From Coniochaeta sp. PMI_546 (lineage: Eukaryota > Ascomycota > Sordariomycetes > Coniochaetales > Coniochaetaceae): a stretch of DNA of 64,000 bases. Position 1 is the stretch's first letter; each line of letters begins with the position of its first letter. A program made the translations under genes and the position numbers. This document shows, piece after piece, positions 1 to 13,157 of this stretch. A model generated the notes under the pieces. That model was not told the origin of the DNA and made no database searches. It saw only the letters and a list, made by a program, of their open reading frames with translations. The stretch is from positions 2,303,277-2,367,276 of the forward strand of contig MU271143.1 in NCBI GenBank assembly GCA_021432605.1, written 5' to 3'.

Positions 1-1817
1 GACTGGAAGCAGAACGAGCTGAGCAAGGCCGAATACGGTCGTATGCCGTGGCACGACGTGCATATGGGTCTCATCGGCCCGGCGGTGTACGACATCGCTG
101 AACACTTTGTTCTCCGCTGGAACTTTGTGAAGAGGGATAAGTACAAGCGTGACGAGCGTTTTGACTGGCTGGAGCTTCGTGGCCGCCAGGGAGACGACGA
201 AGATCTTGTGGGTGTTCAACGGCCTCGGTTCCCCGAAGGCGACTACATTCTACACCCGTACTCACCTCTCGAAACTAAGCACACCGAGAATAGGGGGACG
301 GTCCGCGCACAGGTCGTTCGATCTAGTGCCGACTGGTCCAGTGGTATTCTCACGGAGCACTCCATTCAGAACGCATACTGCGAACTGATTCGAAACGCTC
401 AGCACTATGTCTACATCGAGAATCAGTTTTTCATTACAGCTACTGGAGAAAATCAGAGCCCGATCCACAATGTTATTGGACGTGCGATCGTCGATGCTGT
501 GGTGCGAGCGGGCAAGGAAGGCCGCAAGTTCCGTGTCATCATCCTCATTCCCGCCGTCCCTGGGTTTGCTGGCGATCTCAGAGATGATGCCGCCATCGGT
601 ACCCGGGCGATCATGGATTATCAATATAAGTCAATATGCCGCGGCCCAGATAGCATATTCGAACAAGTCCGCAAGGAGGGCGTCGACCCAACCAACCATA
701 TTTTCTTCTTCAACCTGAGAACCTATGACCGCTTGAACAAGACTCCTGCCATCAAGAAGCAGGAGGAGGAGTCCGGCGTCAAGTACCAGGACGTTCAGCG
801 CGCCGAAGCCGAGGAGATTATGGGTGAAGGTATCCACGGAAGCCAAGACACAGAGGGAGATCGAGACCGACACATGGGCAAGCGATCCGAACAACCGAAG
901 CCCAGAGACGCTTACTTGGCTGAAGAGAGGAAGGATGATGACGAGGAGCAAGCTACTGATGCAAAGAGGAAGTTTGAAGCAGCCGAAGACAAAGATAAGA
1001 AGACAACCACGAGCTATAGCGTCGGCCACCATGCCATGGCCGGGACCGGACCGCTCTCGGAAGAGCCATGGGAAGGCAACCCAGAAGACGAGGTCGAGAA
1101 CTGGATCCAGGAGGAACTATACATCCACGCAAAGCTCCTCATCATCGATGACCGCATCGTTGTATGTGGATCCAGCAACCTCAACGATCGCAGCCAACTC
1201 GGAACTCACGACAGCGAACTCAGCATCGTGTTGGAAGACACACGCCGCTTTCAGACAAAGATGGACGGACAACCGTACGAAGCCGGGTGGCACGCTGCCA
1301 CCCTTCGGCGATATCTCTGGAGAGAACACCTTGGACTGCTTCCCCCTCAAGACTTGGATGCTAGCAATGACCCCAACGCACAGCCGCCAGGAGATGACTC
1401 GCCTAATGATCCCTATGACAAGGACGACTCGTGGAACTTTGTCGAAGATCCGCTGAGCGACGAACTTTGGGATACATGGACCAAGCAAGCCACAGAAAAC
1501 ACCTTGGTTTATCGACAGCTGTTCCATGCGGACCCGGACGACCACGGTGAGTCTGGAGACTTTGAGATGCTAAAGTTCACAATAACTGACAAGAGGACTC
1601 AGTGAAATCGTTCGACGACTACAACACCTTCTCTCCGCCCAAAGGTGTCAAGGCTGGTCACATCTTCGATCGTATGCTACCGCCAGATGAAATTCGCAAG
1701 AAGCTTGATAAGGTCAAAGGCCACCTTGTGTGGATGCCACTAGACTTCTTGAAGGATTCCAACATGGCGGAGACCGGCCTACAGGTCAACGCCTGGACGG
1801 AGAGTGTGTACACCTGA
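1..1817 (+). CDS. Phospholipase D, C-terminal part (5' end outside window)
   Basis: Hydrolyses phosphatidylcholine to phosphatidic acid and choline in membrane signalling. The reading frame is open from base 1, so the N-terminal part including the first HKD motif lies outside. Visible are the conserved YIENQFF segment (about nt 412-432) and the second catalytic motif, HAKLLIIDD followed by GSSNLNDRS (about nt 1126-1190), i.e. HxK(x4)D. An acidic, charged insertion (about nt 770-1010) separates them, as in fungal PLD1/Spo14-like enzymes. One intron, 1547-1602 (GTGAGT...CAG), joins to a last exon ending at 1817 with a conserved-looking tail (LVWMPLDFL). The family is clear; which paralogue it is cannot be told from this part. 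Confidence 0.93.
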
Positions 1818-3377
1818 GGTTAGGAGGCACTCCAAGGGCGGAATACGTGTGTATTATATACGTTATGGAGCATTGGGTATCGATGCACGGAATGGTCTGT
1901 TTCATCACTTCGTCAGCACGTTAAAATCACTGGTGGGCAGGAGGATAGGTTGACTGTCTCGTATCCTGCCTCAGCATGTATTCCTCCGCTTCTTAGTAGC
2001 TCTTGTCGTTGTAGTAATAGTCGCTTATCATTCCGGTTTCGTATCTATGTCCAGGCCGTTCTCGTCGCCCCAGTGTGAATCAACCATCTGCGTTCATGGC
2101 GCATATTTGAGGTCACTGCTTACAGTCGGACTGTATTCTACCAGTATAGTTCTTCATGGAACACTTCGTCGCACAGAGCGGCGAACCATAAGATCCGCAC
2201 ACGTCATCGGCGTCATCGCTAGCGTTCAAAGAGACGACATAGCATCTTCAATTGACGGTCGCATCGCGTCGCTAGAGCGGAAACGCAATGTGGCCCGGAA
2301 CCTGCGGTAGCTGGCTAATGATAAATGCTGTTGTTCCTCCTCTGCATCGATGATCACTGGACTCGGATTATTCTCGAGGATTGTCTGCGCGAATCGAGAG
2401 TCTTGCGGGACTTCCTTCTGCAGGACTGGTAGCTAGAGAGGGTCCGCTAGCATTGACATTTGGCGCCCAGATCGGTCAATAACCGAGCAAGTTCTCGATG
2501 TCCGTGGTGAGCCGCCACTGGAGGAGGCGGAAGGTGACTCTCCGCGTTTGAGAAAGGGGACAGTATGATGAGACACTGTCGACCATTGAAAGCCGGCCGG
2601 GGAGCGTCTGGCAGCTGCAAGCACTTGCTTCTCGCTGAGCTAAGAATGTACTGGCGAGAAGGAACACCATATTTGCAATAGAGGGATTACAATATTGTCG
2701 ACGAGAGCTTTCTGCTCCGGCGGCGTCTTCCGAGGGCACTGAATCACGATTCTTGTGGCCCTCTTTGCATGTTGCCTGATAACTGGGGCGTTCACCCCGG
2801 CGCCGTGGCAGCGCGCCGTTATCATAGAATGCAGTGTCTCAATACATCAAGCATGTTGAGAGATGAAGCAACAAATATCGAGCGACGCTTGTGTTTTTTG
2901 GATTCCTGTACCAGATGGTAGTCCCGGAATGTCTTCTCAAACAATAAACATTGGCAAGGTAGCTCCTGCGGGCTACTGCGGGCAGGGACGCAAAGGGACG
3001 CATTTGAGTGATTCACTTATGTCTTGGCCTCATAGCACCAGCAAGTCAACGTCACATAGGACTAGGACTCGTCACATCCCATTATTGGATCCCAAGGGCG
3101 GACTGAGGCACCCTTCTATAGCGCCAGGGGTGTTCAGTTGAGCGGTAATTCAGCTCAGTCTCCTTTGCTGAACCTTCGAGAGAAGGTCGATACAAGGGAG
3201 AAGCTTAATTCTAGGGCTCCCCACCTCTGAATAGCATCGAACAAGCTGTTAGTAATTCCGGCAAGGATGTGTAGCTTTCTTAACATTTCAAGAGTTACGT
3301 AATAACCCCAGACACAGCCACACAGCCCCGCAGAATGAATATATCTACCTTTAATTGCACTGTTTTCAACAATTCCT
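1818..3377. other. Intergenic, no supported gene
   Basis: Only short open frames without recognisable domains, codon bias or plausible splice structure. It contains the 3' flank of the phospholipase D gene; nothing else seen. Confidence 0.6.
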
Positions 3378-3485
3378 GGCCTTGTGGTTTAGAGGTATAA
3401 TTCTCGCTTCGGGGAATCAACTCCCCGGCTTCCTATGGAGGTCAGAAAATGTGAGAGGTCCCGGGTTCGAATCCCGGCAAGGCCC
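3378..3485 (+). tRNA. tRNA-Pro (CGG) with 36-nt intron
   Basis: The acceptor arm GGCCTTG (3378-3384) pairs with CAAGGCC (3478-3484). The anticodon stem CTCGC (3403-3407) pairs with GTGAG (3451-3455), and the loop reads TT-CGG-G then T38, giving anticodon CGG at 3410-3412. The T arm is CCGGG-TTCGAAT-CCCGG. The intron lies at 3414-3449, directly after base 37, the canonical nuclear tRNA intron site. A T-rich tract follows, consistent with RNA polymerase III termination. Confidence 0.93.
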
Positions 3486-4401
3486 TTCTTTTGCATCTCT
3501 TTTTCGTGTTATCTTTTTGTCTGTTTGTTTTCCTTACTTCAGCGAAGTTAAAACATCGCGAATGATTTGAATTACCTACTCCTTAATAATAGCAGGATTA
3601 AAGCTAAAGTAATGCTCGCGCTTGCGATGTTACATACGACTACCTTTAGTCACTCTGTCTGTAGGTAGCTTTTAGCTTTTAGCTGTTCTGATTCTACGCG
3701 TCATACAAACCCGGAAAGGAACTTACCGCGCCCACTCAAGCTCTCGGTATGCTGCGCTGCCGGGAGACCAACGCTAAGATCAACACTGCCACGATGGCAT
3801 ACCATTAGGGTTCGTTCAAATGCAACGACCATCATTGGCTGGTCGGATGCAAGCGTCTTGTAAACGCTTACCTGCCAGTCTGCGGACGCCTGCTCTCGGC
3901 GATTGGTATCATCGTACATTGTTAGCTTCTATCGACATACCCCTTGGTGCGCCCCAGGGTCGACACATCCGAATCACAACCTCGTCCAGGATTAGCTAAA
4001 CTAACGTCCACTCGGGCGAACCTTGGGGCCGAGATGTAAGGAGTGTGGAAGAAGCTACCCTGCGTGTCGAGCCAAGGGGTCGTTGAAGAGCGAGAGACAT
4101 GCCAACACCAGCCCCCAATCGTGGGAAATGATCTGCCTGTTAGCTGGTATGCTAGCGATTCTCAGATCGCCAGCTAATTTGGTACTCACGGGATCGAGGC
4201 TTTCCGGTTGCTCGGGTATCCTAATGTCACGTCGGTGAAGCACTGGACCACTTGTCTATGTCTGAGGTTGCGTTGTATGCGATGGAGGAGTGAACGGCGT
4301 GGCCTCATAAGTCTTCTGTACTCCCGACTTTACGCCTTGATGTCCCCCCTCTCCTCAGTACCAGGCACCTTTGGACTACCATAACAGAAAGCAACCCAAA
4401 A
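3486..4401. other. Intergenic, no supported gene
   Basis: Short open frames only. The final ~100 bases are the CT-rich, CA-rich leader typical of a fungal promoter before the GPI protein at 4402. Nothing else seen. Confidence 0.55.
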
Positions 4402-5559
4402 ATGCTGTCTAAGAAAGTCATCAGTGTCCTCGCGGTGGTCTGCGGCGTTGTTGCTCAAAGGCCATCCAACGTGTCCATCTGTGACTACTACACTACGGCC
4501 CTCCTGACGAACAACACGTCCGAGAACCAGTACACGCTGTTGACGCTTTTGGTCAACACGGTAGTCATCGGAAATTGTAAGCGCTTATATCCCATCTGTC
4601 GTGGTAGAATCGGGAACCCGGCCATCGACTGACTCTAGGCGATACAAACAGACACTGCCCCTAATGTCGGCGTTGTCGTCCCCGGTATTCTTGCCCCAGG
4701 CACGGTCGATGGCACAGATGTGAACTTGGCACCGTATTTCACCGGTGCTCTCGCCTCTACGAACAGAGGAGGCAACACAGGACAGTCGGTGAATTTCCTG
4801 GACGGCGGCGGCGCAGCTCCTCTGCAGAAGAACTTGCCTGCCAACGACAACACGTCCAATCAATAGTACGTCGCTCGGTTGCTTCCTTCCTTCATGTACT
4901 AGCACCTACTTCACGTGTGCTGACCAACTCTGCACCACAGCTTCCTCTTGACTCATCTTTACCAATTCTTCGGCGGCCTGCTCCAGTGCAGCCAGTATGG
5001 CATGGGGGCATTCCCAGCCTACACCGGCGACGCGTCCATGTACGAAGTACACAAGTTCATGGCTCTTAGCAACGCTGAGGTCGGCTACTTCGTCACACAG
5101 GTCGCTTTGGCGGCCTCATCGTTCGGCGTCGCCGAGGCTGACATCACAGCCGTCGGCACCGCACTCAACACCCTGTTCGGTCGCCGATGTGCACCGGCCG
5201 TCGAGGTCATTCCACCCCAGGGGCCCGCGCTTCAGGCCATCTGCATCGAGCCCGACTGCCCTCTCGCAGACGGCGCCATGTGCGGGCTGTACGACAACGT
5301 CATCGAGCCGTCGAGTGCCTCCTCCATGGCTGGCAATGCTACCATGACCGGCAATGCCACCATGACCTCCACCGCTAGTGTCATGACCACGGTTCTGACC
5401 ACGACGGATTCTTCAGGCTCGGTAAAGACTCTAACTAGTACCGGGAAGGCCACTGGCACCGTGACAGCGCCAACGGCCACTGTATCCACGGCTGGTGCTG
5501 CGGCCACTGGGTTGAGCTTGATGGCTGTTGCTGGCGGTATCGCGGCTCTAATGCTCTGA
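4402..5559 (+). CDS. Secreted, probably GPI-anchored cell-surface protein
   Basis: Three exons: 4402-4576, 4652-4865 and 4941-5559, 335 residues. The start codon is followed by a cleavable signal peptide (MLSKKVISVLAVVCGVVAQ). The middle is a conserved-looking globular region with several Cys (DCPLADGAMCGLYD near the end), then a Ser/Thr/Ala-rich stretch with N-glycosylation sites (repeated GNATMT) and a hydrophobic C-terminus (about 20 residues ending AALML), the layout of a GPI-anchor signal. Donors are GTAAGC and GTACGT. I know no biochemical function; it resembles conserved cell-wall proteins of Pezizomycotina. It has no evident link to the neighbouring transporter. Confidence 0.88.
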
Positions 5560-6142
5560 AAACCCAACAATCTGGCTAATAGGCCGTGGCTTTTATTTCA
5601 TAGGTGTTACTGATGCGGAACGTGTCATAATATGCAAATCTTTACCTTCAGCGAGATATCATAGCTGTGATGTGTTAGGCATTCAAATGAGCAGTGTGTA
5701 GCTGGCCTTCAATATTTTCATGTTGGCACAGTCTTACTCGGCCTTCTTCAGCGCATTGGCTCTGCAACATGTTCGAAATCAACAAAAAATTCAACTGCTG
5801 GGTTCCTTTCCGTGACCTTTACGAAGCCAGTGTCATATAGTTTACAGTTGTTGGCATATTTTTTAGTCAGCCCGGCTCCTTCTACCATTTGTCTGCATGG
5901 CCAGGGGTTATGTGCGACAATGAGTGCAGCAAAGCACCTAGCACATCATTGCGATGATTGCGTGTCAATGCTTGCCTACGCTCCGCTGCTCGTTAGCTAC
6001 TTGAAAGGCAACAATACATATATACTGCGTTTTTCCACTTAGGTACGACCGCTTAAAATGTTGGCACTCTCACCAACACGCAACGTTGAAACGACTAAAG
6101 GCCATAACGTCTCGGTGTTTGTGACTTGCGATTGTCGCAAGT
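5560..6142. other. Intergenic; 3' flank and promoter of ABC1
   Basis: No gene supported. It lies between the GPI protein and the ABC1 start. I see none of the T(T/A)GCGCC(A/T)A elements found in the RiPP cluster. Confidence 0.5.
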
Positions 6143-9100
6143 ATGTTGCTGAACGACTCGTTGACTATCGCTTGCCAGAACGATGGTGCAGTCATTGGTC
6201 CGACTGTCATAGGGTGCCGTGATGATTTCGATTTTACGGTTGCCTTCGAGGAGTCGTTCTTCGCTATCACGCCATCCGCTTGCTTCATCGTGCTAGCTTT
6301 GGCTCGCATTTGGTACCTGCATTCGAAGCCAGCGGTGATTGATGCTCCCAAATTTCAGTTGCTAAAACTGGTAAGTTGGTGTTCCGGGCTTGCCACCCCG
6401 GACGACCATTCTCATGTTGACCATTTGTTAGACAGCAATTGCTCTGTATGCATGCTTGGAGCTTTCACTTCTGGTTCTGGAATGCAAGGATCTTACTGCC
6501 TGGGACGCCAGAGGAATTGTCTCTGCAACACTCTATCTTGTGGACGCTATTATCTTCCTCGCTCTCTCCGTGCTGGAGCATTCAAGATCTCCCCGGTCGT
6601 CTTTCCTTCTCAACGGCTACCTACTTCTCACCTTGCTGTTTGATGCTGCCAGAGCTAGGACACTATGGCTATCGCGGCCTCAGTCGGCCATGACGGCTGT
6701 CTTTACGGCCGCTATTGGCTCCAAGATTTCAGTTCTTCTCCTTGAAGCCCAGAGCAAGGTACCATGGACATCGGTTAAAGCCGGCAGCCCAGAAAGCCTT
6801 TCCGGCTTGTTTGCTCTTGGTTCCTTCTTTTGGTTGAACCGGCTCATTGCGACTGGGTACAAGAAGGTGATGACGCCGGAACACTTGTTTCCACTCGATG
6901 CAAAGCTATCAGCAGAACAGTACAACGGAAAATTCCGCAGCTCATGGATCGCTGCCGGCCGCAAATCGAGACGGCGACGTCTCCTGTGGGCCCTGGCGTC
7001 GACTCTACATTGGCGAATTCTGCTTCCGGTATTACCCCGAGTTGTCTTGGGTGCCTTTGCTTTCAGCCAGCCGTTTCTCATAAACTCGCTCCTGTCCTAC
7101 TTGCAGAATGTGACAACGAGATCCTGCAACGAGGCATATGGGTTCATTGGTGCGGCTAGCATCATCTACGTCGGAATTGCCGTCAGCACCGCTTTCTATT
7201 GGTACTTTCATCAAAGATTCCTGACCAGCTTGCGCGCTTGCTTGACGGGTGCGATCTTCAAGGCAACAACAGAGCTCAGCATTACCGCGAAAGATGCTAC
7301 TTCTGTCCTAACTCTCATGGACTCGGACGTGTCGATGATACAAAACGGGTTCCACGAACTGCATGAATGCTGGATTAACCCGATCGAAGTCGGCATAGCA
7401 AGCTGGCTTTTACAACGCCAGCTAGGGGTGGCTTTCGCAGGACCACTTATTGTGGTACTGCTATGCGCGATATCGTCGTTTGCCATCGGAAGATTTGCGG
7501 GCAGACGGAGAAATGAATGGATGAGAACAATTCAGAAACGCGTCGGAGCAACCTCAGACGTTTTGTCAGCCATGATTCCCGTCAAGCTCTCAAGCCTTGC
7601 ACCTCGGGTGACTGGGGCGATCACGCGACGGCGAAAGGACGAACTGAATGGCGCGAAGAGGTTTAGGCTACTAGTCACGTACGCCACTATCGCGGGATAT
7701 GCCCCTTTGCTGATCTCGCCTGCGGCCACATTCGCTATAACCGGGAGCACATTGACTGTTCAAAACGTTTTTACTTCGCTCGCCTACGTACAGCTTCTCT
7801 GCAACCCCCTGACTCATCTTTTTCAGGTCATTCCGCAACTCATGGCAGCTCTGACCTGCTTGGAGCGTATTGAGAGGTTCTTAACATTTGGAACAACGGA
7901 CGCGAAAGACGCAGCCACATTGGATCGAGAAGGTCGCACCGAATACACCGTGACCGAAGACAGAGACGACGTTGGTTTGGCTTGTAACCTCCCAGGTTCT
8001 GTCGCTGTCCTGGTCGAAGACGGAGAGTTCGGCTGGGACCAGACCAATATCATCCTACACGGAGTCAACTTGAAGATCCCTTCCGCCAAGCTGACCTTCG
8101 TAGTTGGTCCCATCGCGTCGGGCAAGTCAACTCTCCTGATGGGCCTGCTCAAAGAGCTGCCCTTTCTCAGAGGACAAATCTCTATGTCCAGCGATCGCAT
8201 TGCATACTGCGGCCAGGAACCTTTCCTTAGCCACGGATCGATCCGTGGCAACATCATCGGTTGTGGAACATTTGATGCATCTTGGTACCAGGAGGTCCTG
8301 GAAGCCACTACTCTCAAGCAGGATATTGCTTCTCTCCCTGCTGGAGACGAGACTGAGGTGGGCACCAATGGAGTGTCTCTTAGCGGTGGTCAGAGGCAGC
8401 GTCTTGCTCTTGCGCGGGCAGTGTATTCTCGGCCTGTGATTGCTCTCCTCGACGATGTTTTAAGCGGGCTTGATCGCAAAACAGAAGAACAGCTATTTTG
8501 CAGAGTCATCGGGCCTGGAGGCGTCCTCAGCAAAATTGGCGCCACCGTCATTTTGTGTACACAAGCGACACATTACCTGCCGGAAGCGGACCATATCGTG
8601 GCCCTTCGAGACCAAATGGTCCTTGAACAAGGTTCTTTTCCCCAGTTGGACGGTGAAATCCGACTCGTTAATCAGATGACATCGTATGAGAGACCCGAAT
8701 TGACAGACTCTGCAACACAAGCCGATCGATCACCGAATACAACGCCACGGATGGGGAACCTATCCCTCGGAGGTTCAGAAGATAAATTGAGACAGCAAGG
8801 GGACATATCAGTTTACAAAACCTACTTCTCGCGCTTTGGCGTGTCTTCTATTGTAGCATTCTTCGCTTCTGGGCTCGTATTTGCCTTTCTCTACAACTTC
8901 GGTACGGTCTGGCTTGAATTATGGACCACATCTGTTCATAACGGAGAGAACAGGCGCCCCTTCTTTCTGGGCATCTACATCATGGTCCAGGTTCTTTGCC
9001 TTTTGCTGATGGGGGCCTATTTCAGCCTCTTCAGCATGTACATGGCGGTCCGCGCAAGCTTCAAAACCCACGACCAGCTGTTAAGCAAGGTCATGACCGC

Positions 9101-10786
9101 GTCATTGTCCTTTTTCACATCTGTGGATGCGGGCGTCATAACGAACTACTTCTCTCAGGACATCTCTACCATCGACAACACGCTGTCAGGGGCTCTTTCC
9201 AACACAGTTCTGACCAGTCTGACGGCAGTGGGCCAAGCTTCAGTCATTGCTACTACCTCGCCATACGTCCTCATTGGGTATCCTGCTTTGCTCGGTGTGC
9301 TTTTCGTCGTTTCCAAAGTCTACCTGCGAACAAGCCGACAGATGCGTTTTCTGGAAGCAGAAGCCAAGGCACCGCTCTACACCCACTTTATGGAAGCACT
9401 CAGAGGCCGACTTACTCTTCGATCCTTTGGCTGGGTTGCGCCTTACATTAAGAACCAAGCTGAGCTGCTTGATGACTCTCAGAGACCGCTATATCTTCTC
9501 GCGATGCTCCAGCAATGGTTGACATTCGTGCTCAACATGACCGTTGCTGGGCTAGCCGTTGTCATAATCACCATTGCGACGCAGCTTCACACCGGTGCCG
9601 GGTTCACTGGAGTCGGACTTGTAAGCTTGATGAGCTTTGCCGAGATGATGGCGAATGTTGTGAGGCTATACACGATGCTCGAGATCTCCACCGGGTCACT
9701 AAGCCGACTCAAGCGGTTTGGCGAGCTGGTACCTGCCGAGAGTGCTGCTGATGAGACTAACGAGACCAGATTTGACTTGCCAGCAAGATGTGAGATACAT
9801 CTGGACAATGTGTCGGCATCGTATGAGTATGTCATTATCCTTGACAACATTGACAATCGGGCTAACATGTGCAGAACATTTAACGCTACATCTTTAGGGA
9901 CTCTCAGCAGTGCCGATGAGAAGCCAGCTCACGTCGCTCTGCGAAACATAACCATTTGTTTCCCGGGCGGAGAGAAAATCGCGGTTTGCGGCAGGACCGG
10001 TAGGTGTGTACCTCTCGTTCGTGGTTCGGCCTACGCAGGTCATCTTGTTCGGCTTGCGGAGTGCTAATGCGGCGTACCAGCGGCAAATCGTCCTTGATAC
10101 TTCTTCTGAATCGCATCCTGGAACCAACAAGCGGCAACATCACCCTGGACAGCATTTCATTCAGCTCGATTCCACGGGAGGTCATCCGGGATAGGATCAT
10201 CACCCTTCCACAGACTCCTTTCTTCTTTCCTGACGGCACAACAATTCGTGAAAACCTCGAACACCTTTCATATGGCTTTGACCCCACTCCAGATACTTCT
10301 GCCATCGAAAATTGCCAGGCAGCCCTGAAAGCGGTCGGGCTCTGGGACATCATCTCCTCGAGAGGAGGCCTCGACGCCGAATTTACAGCTGCCACCTTGA
10401 GTCAAGGCCAGAAGCAGTTATTCAGCCTGGCTCGCGCAGTCTATCGTACCAGAATGCGGCCGAACCAGGACGGCGGAGGGATCTTGCTGCTAGACGAGTT
10501 CAACTCCATGGTGGACACGGATACCGACAAGCTGATGCAGGCTATCATTCGGCGTGAGTTTGCGCGGTATACTGTCATATGCGTGGCGCATCGTCTCGAT
10601 GCTGTGATGGATTACGACCGAGTTGTAGTCATGGATGGCGGGCAGATCATAGAGACTGGCGTACTGAGAGAGCTGGTGGAGATGCAGGGCGGGAGATTTC
10701 GAGAGCTATGGGATGCCAAGGAGCGGTCACCTCAAGATGTACGAGAGCAGGCCAAAGCCCACCATCCGGTGACCCTTGGAGATTAG
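6143..10786 (+). CDS. ABCC-type (MRP-like) full ABC transporter, ABC1
   Basis: Exports organic anions, drugs or metabolites across a membrane. Exons 6143-6370, 6432-9826, 9875-10003 and 10081-10786 give 1485 residues, normal for fungal ABCC. Layout: N-terminal hydrophobic TMD0-like region, TMD1, NBD1 (Walker A GPIASGKST near residue 632, signature LSGGQ near 725, Walker B LLDDVLSGLD), TMD2, NBD2 (Walker A GRTGSGKSS near 1250 across the last splice junction, signature LSQGQ near 1356, Walker B LLLDEF). NBD1 has Asp instead of the catalytic Glu after Walker B, the usual ABCC asymmetry. The last donor must be GTGTGT at 10004 to keep the P-loop in frame. The third intron (9827-9874) is a multiple of three and reads through if unspliced. 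It is a paralogue of the gene at 29317-34187; substrate unknown. Confidence 0.95.
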
Positions 10787-11053
10787 ACTAGAGCCTGCTT
10801 GGCCCTTGGCAGGGTGGTTCAGATTAGGCAAGTGGAGCACCCAGGGTCGTGGCGGATCTGTCCGTCCGCATTCAGGGGTTCTCCTGCACGTCAGCCGCAA
10901 TGCCTCAAGCATGAGCCAATCGACGACGAATGGCTGCCTACGGCCACAATCAAATTTTCCATTCCTCCCGCCACGACAGAACTCCATCATAAGTCGTTAT
11001 ACGTGACCGCCCCTGGGAATCTGAACAGTCCTCTTCTCGTCCACTACCCTGAA

Positions 11054-12435
11054 ATGGATGGAATCTCGTCATTGGCGCTTTCAACTTTTGAGGCAGTCCA
11101 AAGATTTCAGAGTCCTCCGCCAGGCTATGGGTACGATGCTGTAGAGGTCGCAAGCTTTCCGGAAGATGCCAAAGTTGAGTCTGGGGATGCGGTGGAGAGA
11201 TCACCAGAGCTGATTCAACATCAGCTACCGGAATCGAGACTCCTCCCCTGGTTCCAAGACTTGAACTCTTCTACGGTAAAGCCAGTTCCAGAGGCGACTT
11301 TCAAAGTGATCCGCATCGATAGAGAATTGGACATTTCTCTCAAAATCTCCAAAGCTTCCTTCATCCAAATCTTCGACGCAATGAGGGCAGATCCGGCGGT
11401 CAAGTACATGATCTGTCACGACTACGATGGCTTCCACGAGTTCAACGCACAAGGATACCTGGTGACCAGGTTCATTGGCACTGGTATATACGCGATACTG
11501 TGGACTTTCGACCCAGTCCACATGGCAACGAGAGTATTGTTCATTCGCCGCCGACTCGAACCCTTCACCAACTTCATAAAGACTCTCCGTGCCTTTCAAC
11601 CCCATATCTATACCCCATGGCTACCTGGATTTCTTTCCAGCTACCTATTGTTGCAGTGGAGCGATCGGGAGACATCCGAATTTGAGTTACGAGTGGTCCG
11701 CCATGTCGAGGAGAGGACTGGGTTCGGCCCGCAACCATCTGGAAAGAGGGGCCTTCAAGCCGCAGGGATGGAAGGGAAATTTGACATCAATGTCCTGACA
11801 AGCTGGTCACAGGCGGTGAACGAGGTGTCTGGAAATATCAGTAATAAGATTCGACATCAGAAGATATCGAGGGCCGTGCTTGGTATGATTACCGAGGCGA
11901 GAGGATTGGGACACGGGGAAGGAACTTCGGAAAGTCGGGTGGAAAAACAGAAGCAAAGCTTGGAGGAGCTAAGTCGAGCAGTACCACTCTTGGAAAGACA
12001 GTTGAACACGTATCTGGACTACCTGAGCTACCTCAATGACAGAGCTGAGAGGCTTTCAGCTGTCGTAAGTGCCCACAACTACTATTCAGGTTCAATAGAT
12101 GTGTGCTAACACGGGCGTGGCAGCTCTTCGCGCTCTTGACCCACGAAGATGCCGACGCCAGCATTAATATCGCAGCAGCAAGCAAGCGTGACAGTTCGTC
12201 TATGAAGACTATCGCTGTTATGACAATGGCTTTTCTTCCGGCCACCTTTTTTGCGGCTCTGTTCGCGGTGCCGTCCCTGAAATGGGACCAAGAGACGGTA
12301 ATGCAGGACAACTTCTGGGTATACTGGGCCTTTACTCTTCCTGCGACGGCTATAGTATTCCTAGTGTGGTATCTTATCACGCAGCAGAACTGGATCCTGG
12401 CTTTTTTAAGGAAGACGCTGAAGGAGCGTGCATGA
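11054..12435 (+). CDS. CorA-like (Mg2+ transporter family) membrane protein
   Basis: Exons 11054-12064 and 12124-12435 (intron GTAAGT...CAG), 440 residues from the first in-frame ATG. The frame is open upstream to about 10799, so an upstream exon is possible. A long cytoplasmic part ends in a helical stretch (LLERQLNTYLDYLSYLND), then two membrane segments at the C-terminus (AVMTMAFLPATFFAALFAV and FWVYWAFTLPATAIVFLVW). This is the layout of fungal CorA/ZntB-like proteins. The Gly-Met-Asn filter motif of true CorA channels is not visible between the helices, so ion transport is not assured. It lies only about 270 bases after ABC1 on the same strand. Confidence 0.82.
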
Positions 12436-12501
12436 ATGAGGTGTTTCTCAAATATTTAGCTCTACCAACTACATTGCGAAGTCTAGCAGTGCAACAACCC
12501 T

Positions 12502-13157
12502 TTATTGCACGCTCGTGGTGTTTAATTTGTAGCACTTGTCCGTTGGGATCTTCTCACCCTGGTCCCACTGAATAGGGAGTCGCAGTCAGTATACTACAAG
12601 CGAGTTACTAATAGCGTCAACGAAGGACTTACATGTTCGTGGACGCAACCAGCGACCCATCGCCACCTATCAATCGTCGAGTAACGCGCGTACGACATGT
12701 TAGTGCTGGCGTCGAAGCACCAGCCTGTGCTAGCCTCGGTGCCTATCTTGTTGCCATTGCAAAAGAGTGACCAAATGGTCTGAGGTCCGCTGTTGTACCC
12801 TGGGTGGTGTTGCTTAGGTGCGGTTACATTAGCAGTCAGTTCCATCCTAATTATGTGCGGCTGGACAATCCAAAGAGCGAATTACGGAATACTTACGATG
12901 TAGCTTGAATCTATGAGGGAGAACATAGTCCGTGGATCTCCATCGACGACAAATGCGCGGTAGAACTTGTAAGCCCTCAGTGCCGTCTCCGCAACTGTTA
13001 CGGATGAGTTTGGCTGGCAAAGACTGGGCGGTGATTTCAAGTTGCACAAGTTCTCTCTCTTATACTGCTGCAGGAATCCGGAGGGTTCGCTGGCTGGAGC
13101 AGCCAGGACAGTGATAGGGGCTACGAGACCCGCGGTGAGGAGCTGTAGGAAGCGCAT
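12502..13157 (-). CDS. Secreted SnoaL/NTF2-like protein
   Basis: Three exons on the minus strand: 13157-12897, 12812-12633 and 12567-12502, 168 residues. It starts with a signal peptide (MRFLQLLTAGLVAPITVLAA). The mature part contains DSSYI/QHHPGY spanning the first splice junction, a characteristic segment of SnoaL-like polyketide-cyclase-fold proteins, and ends HEH/WDQGEKIPTD across the second. Both introns have GTAAGT donors. The fold is a cone-shaped alpha+beta barrel; fungal secreted members have no settled function. The splice model is supported by the conserved segments being rejoined in frame. Confidence 0.83.
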
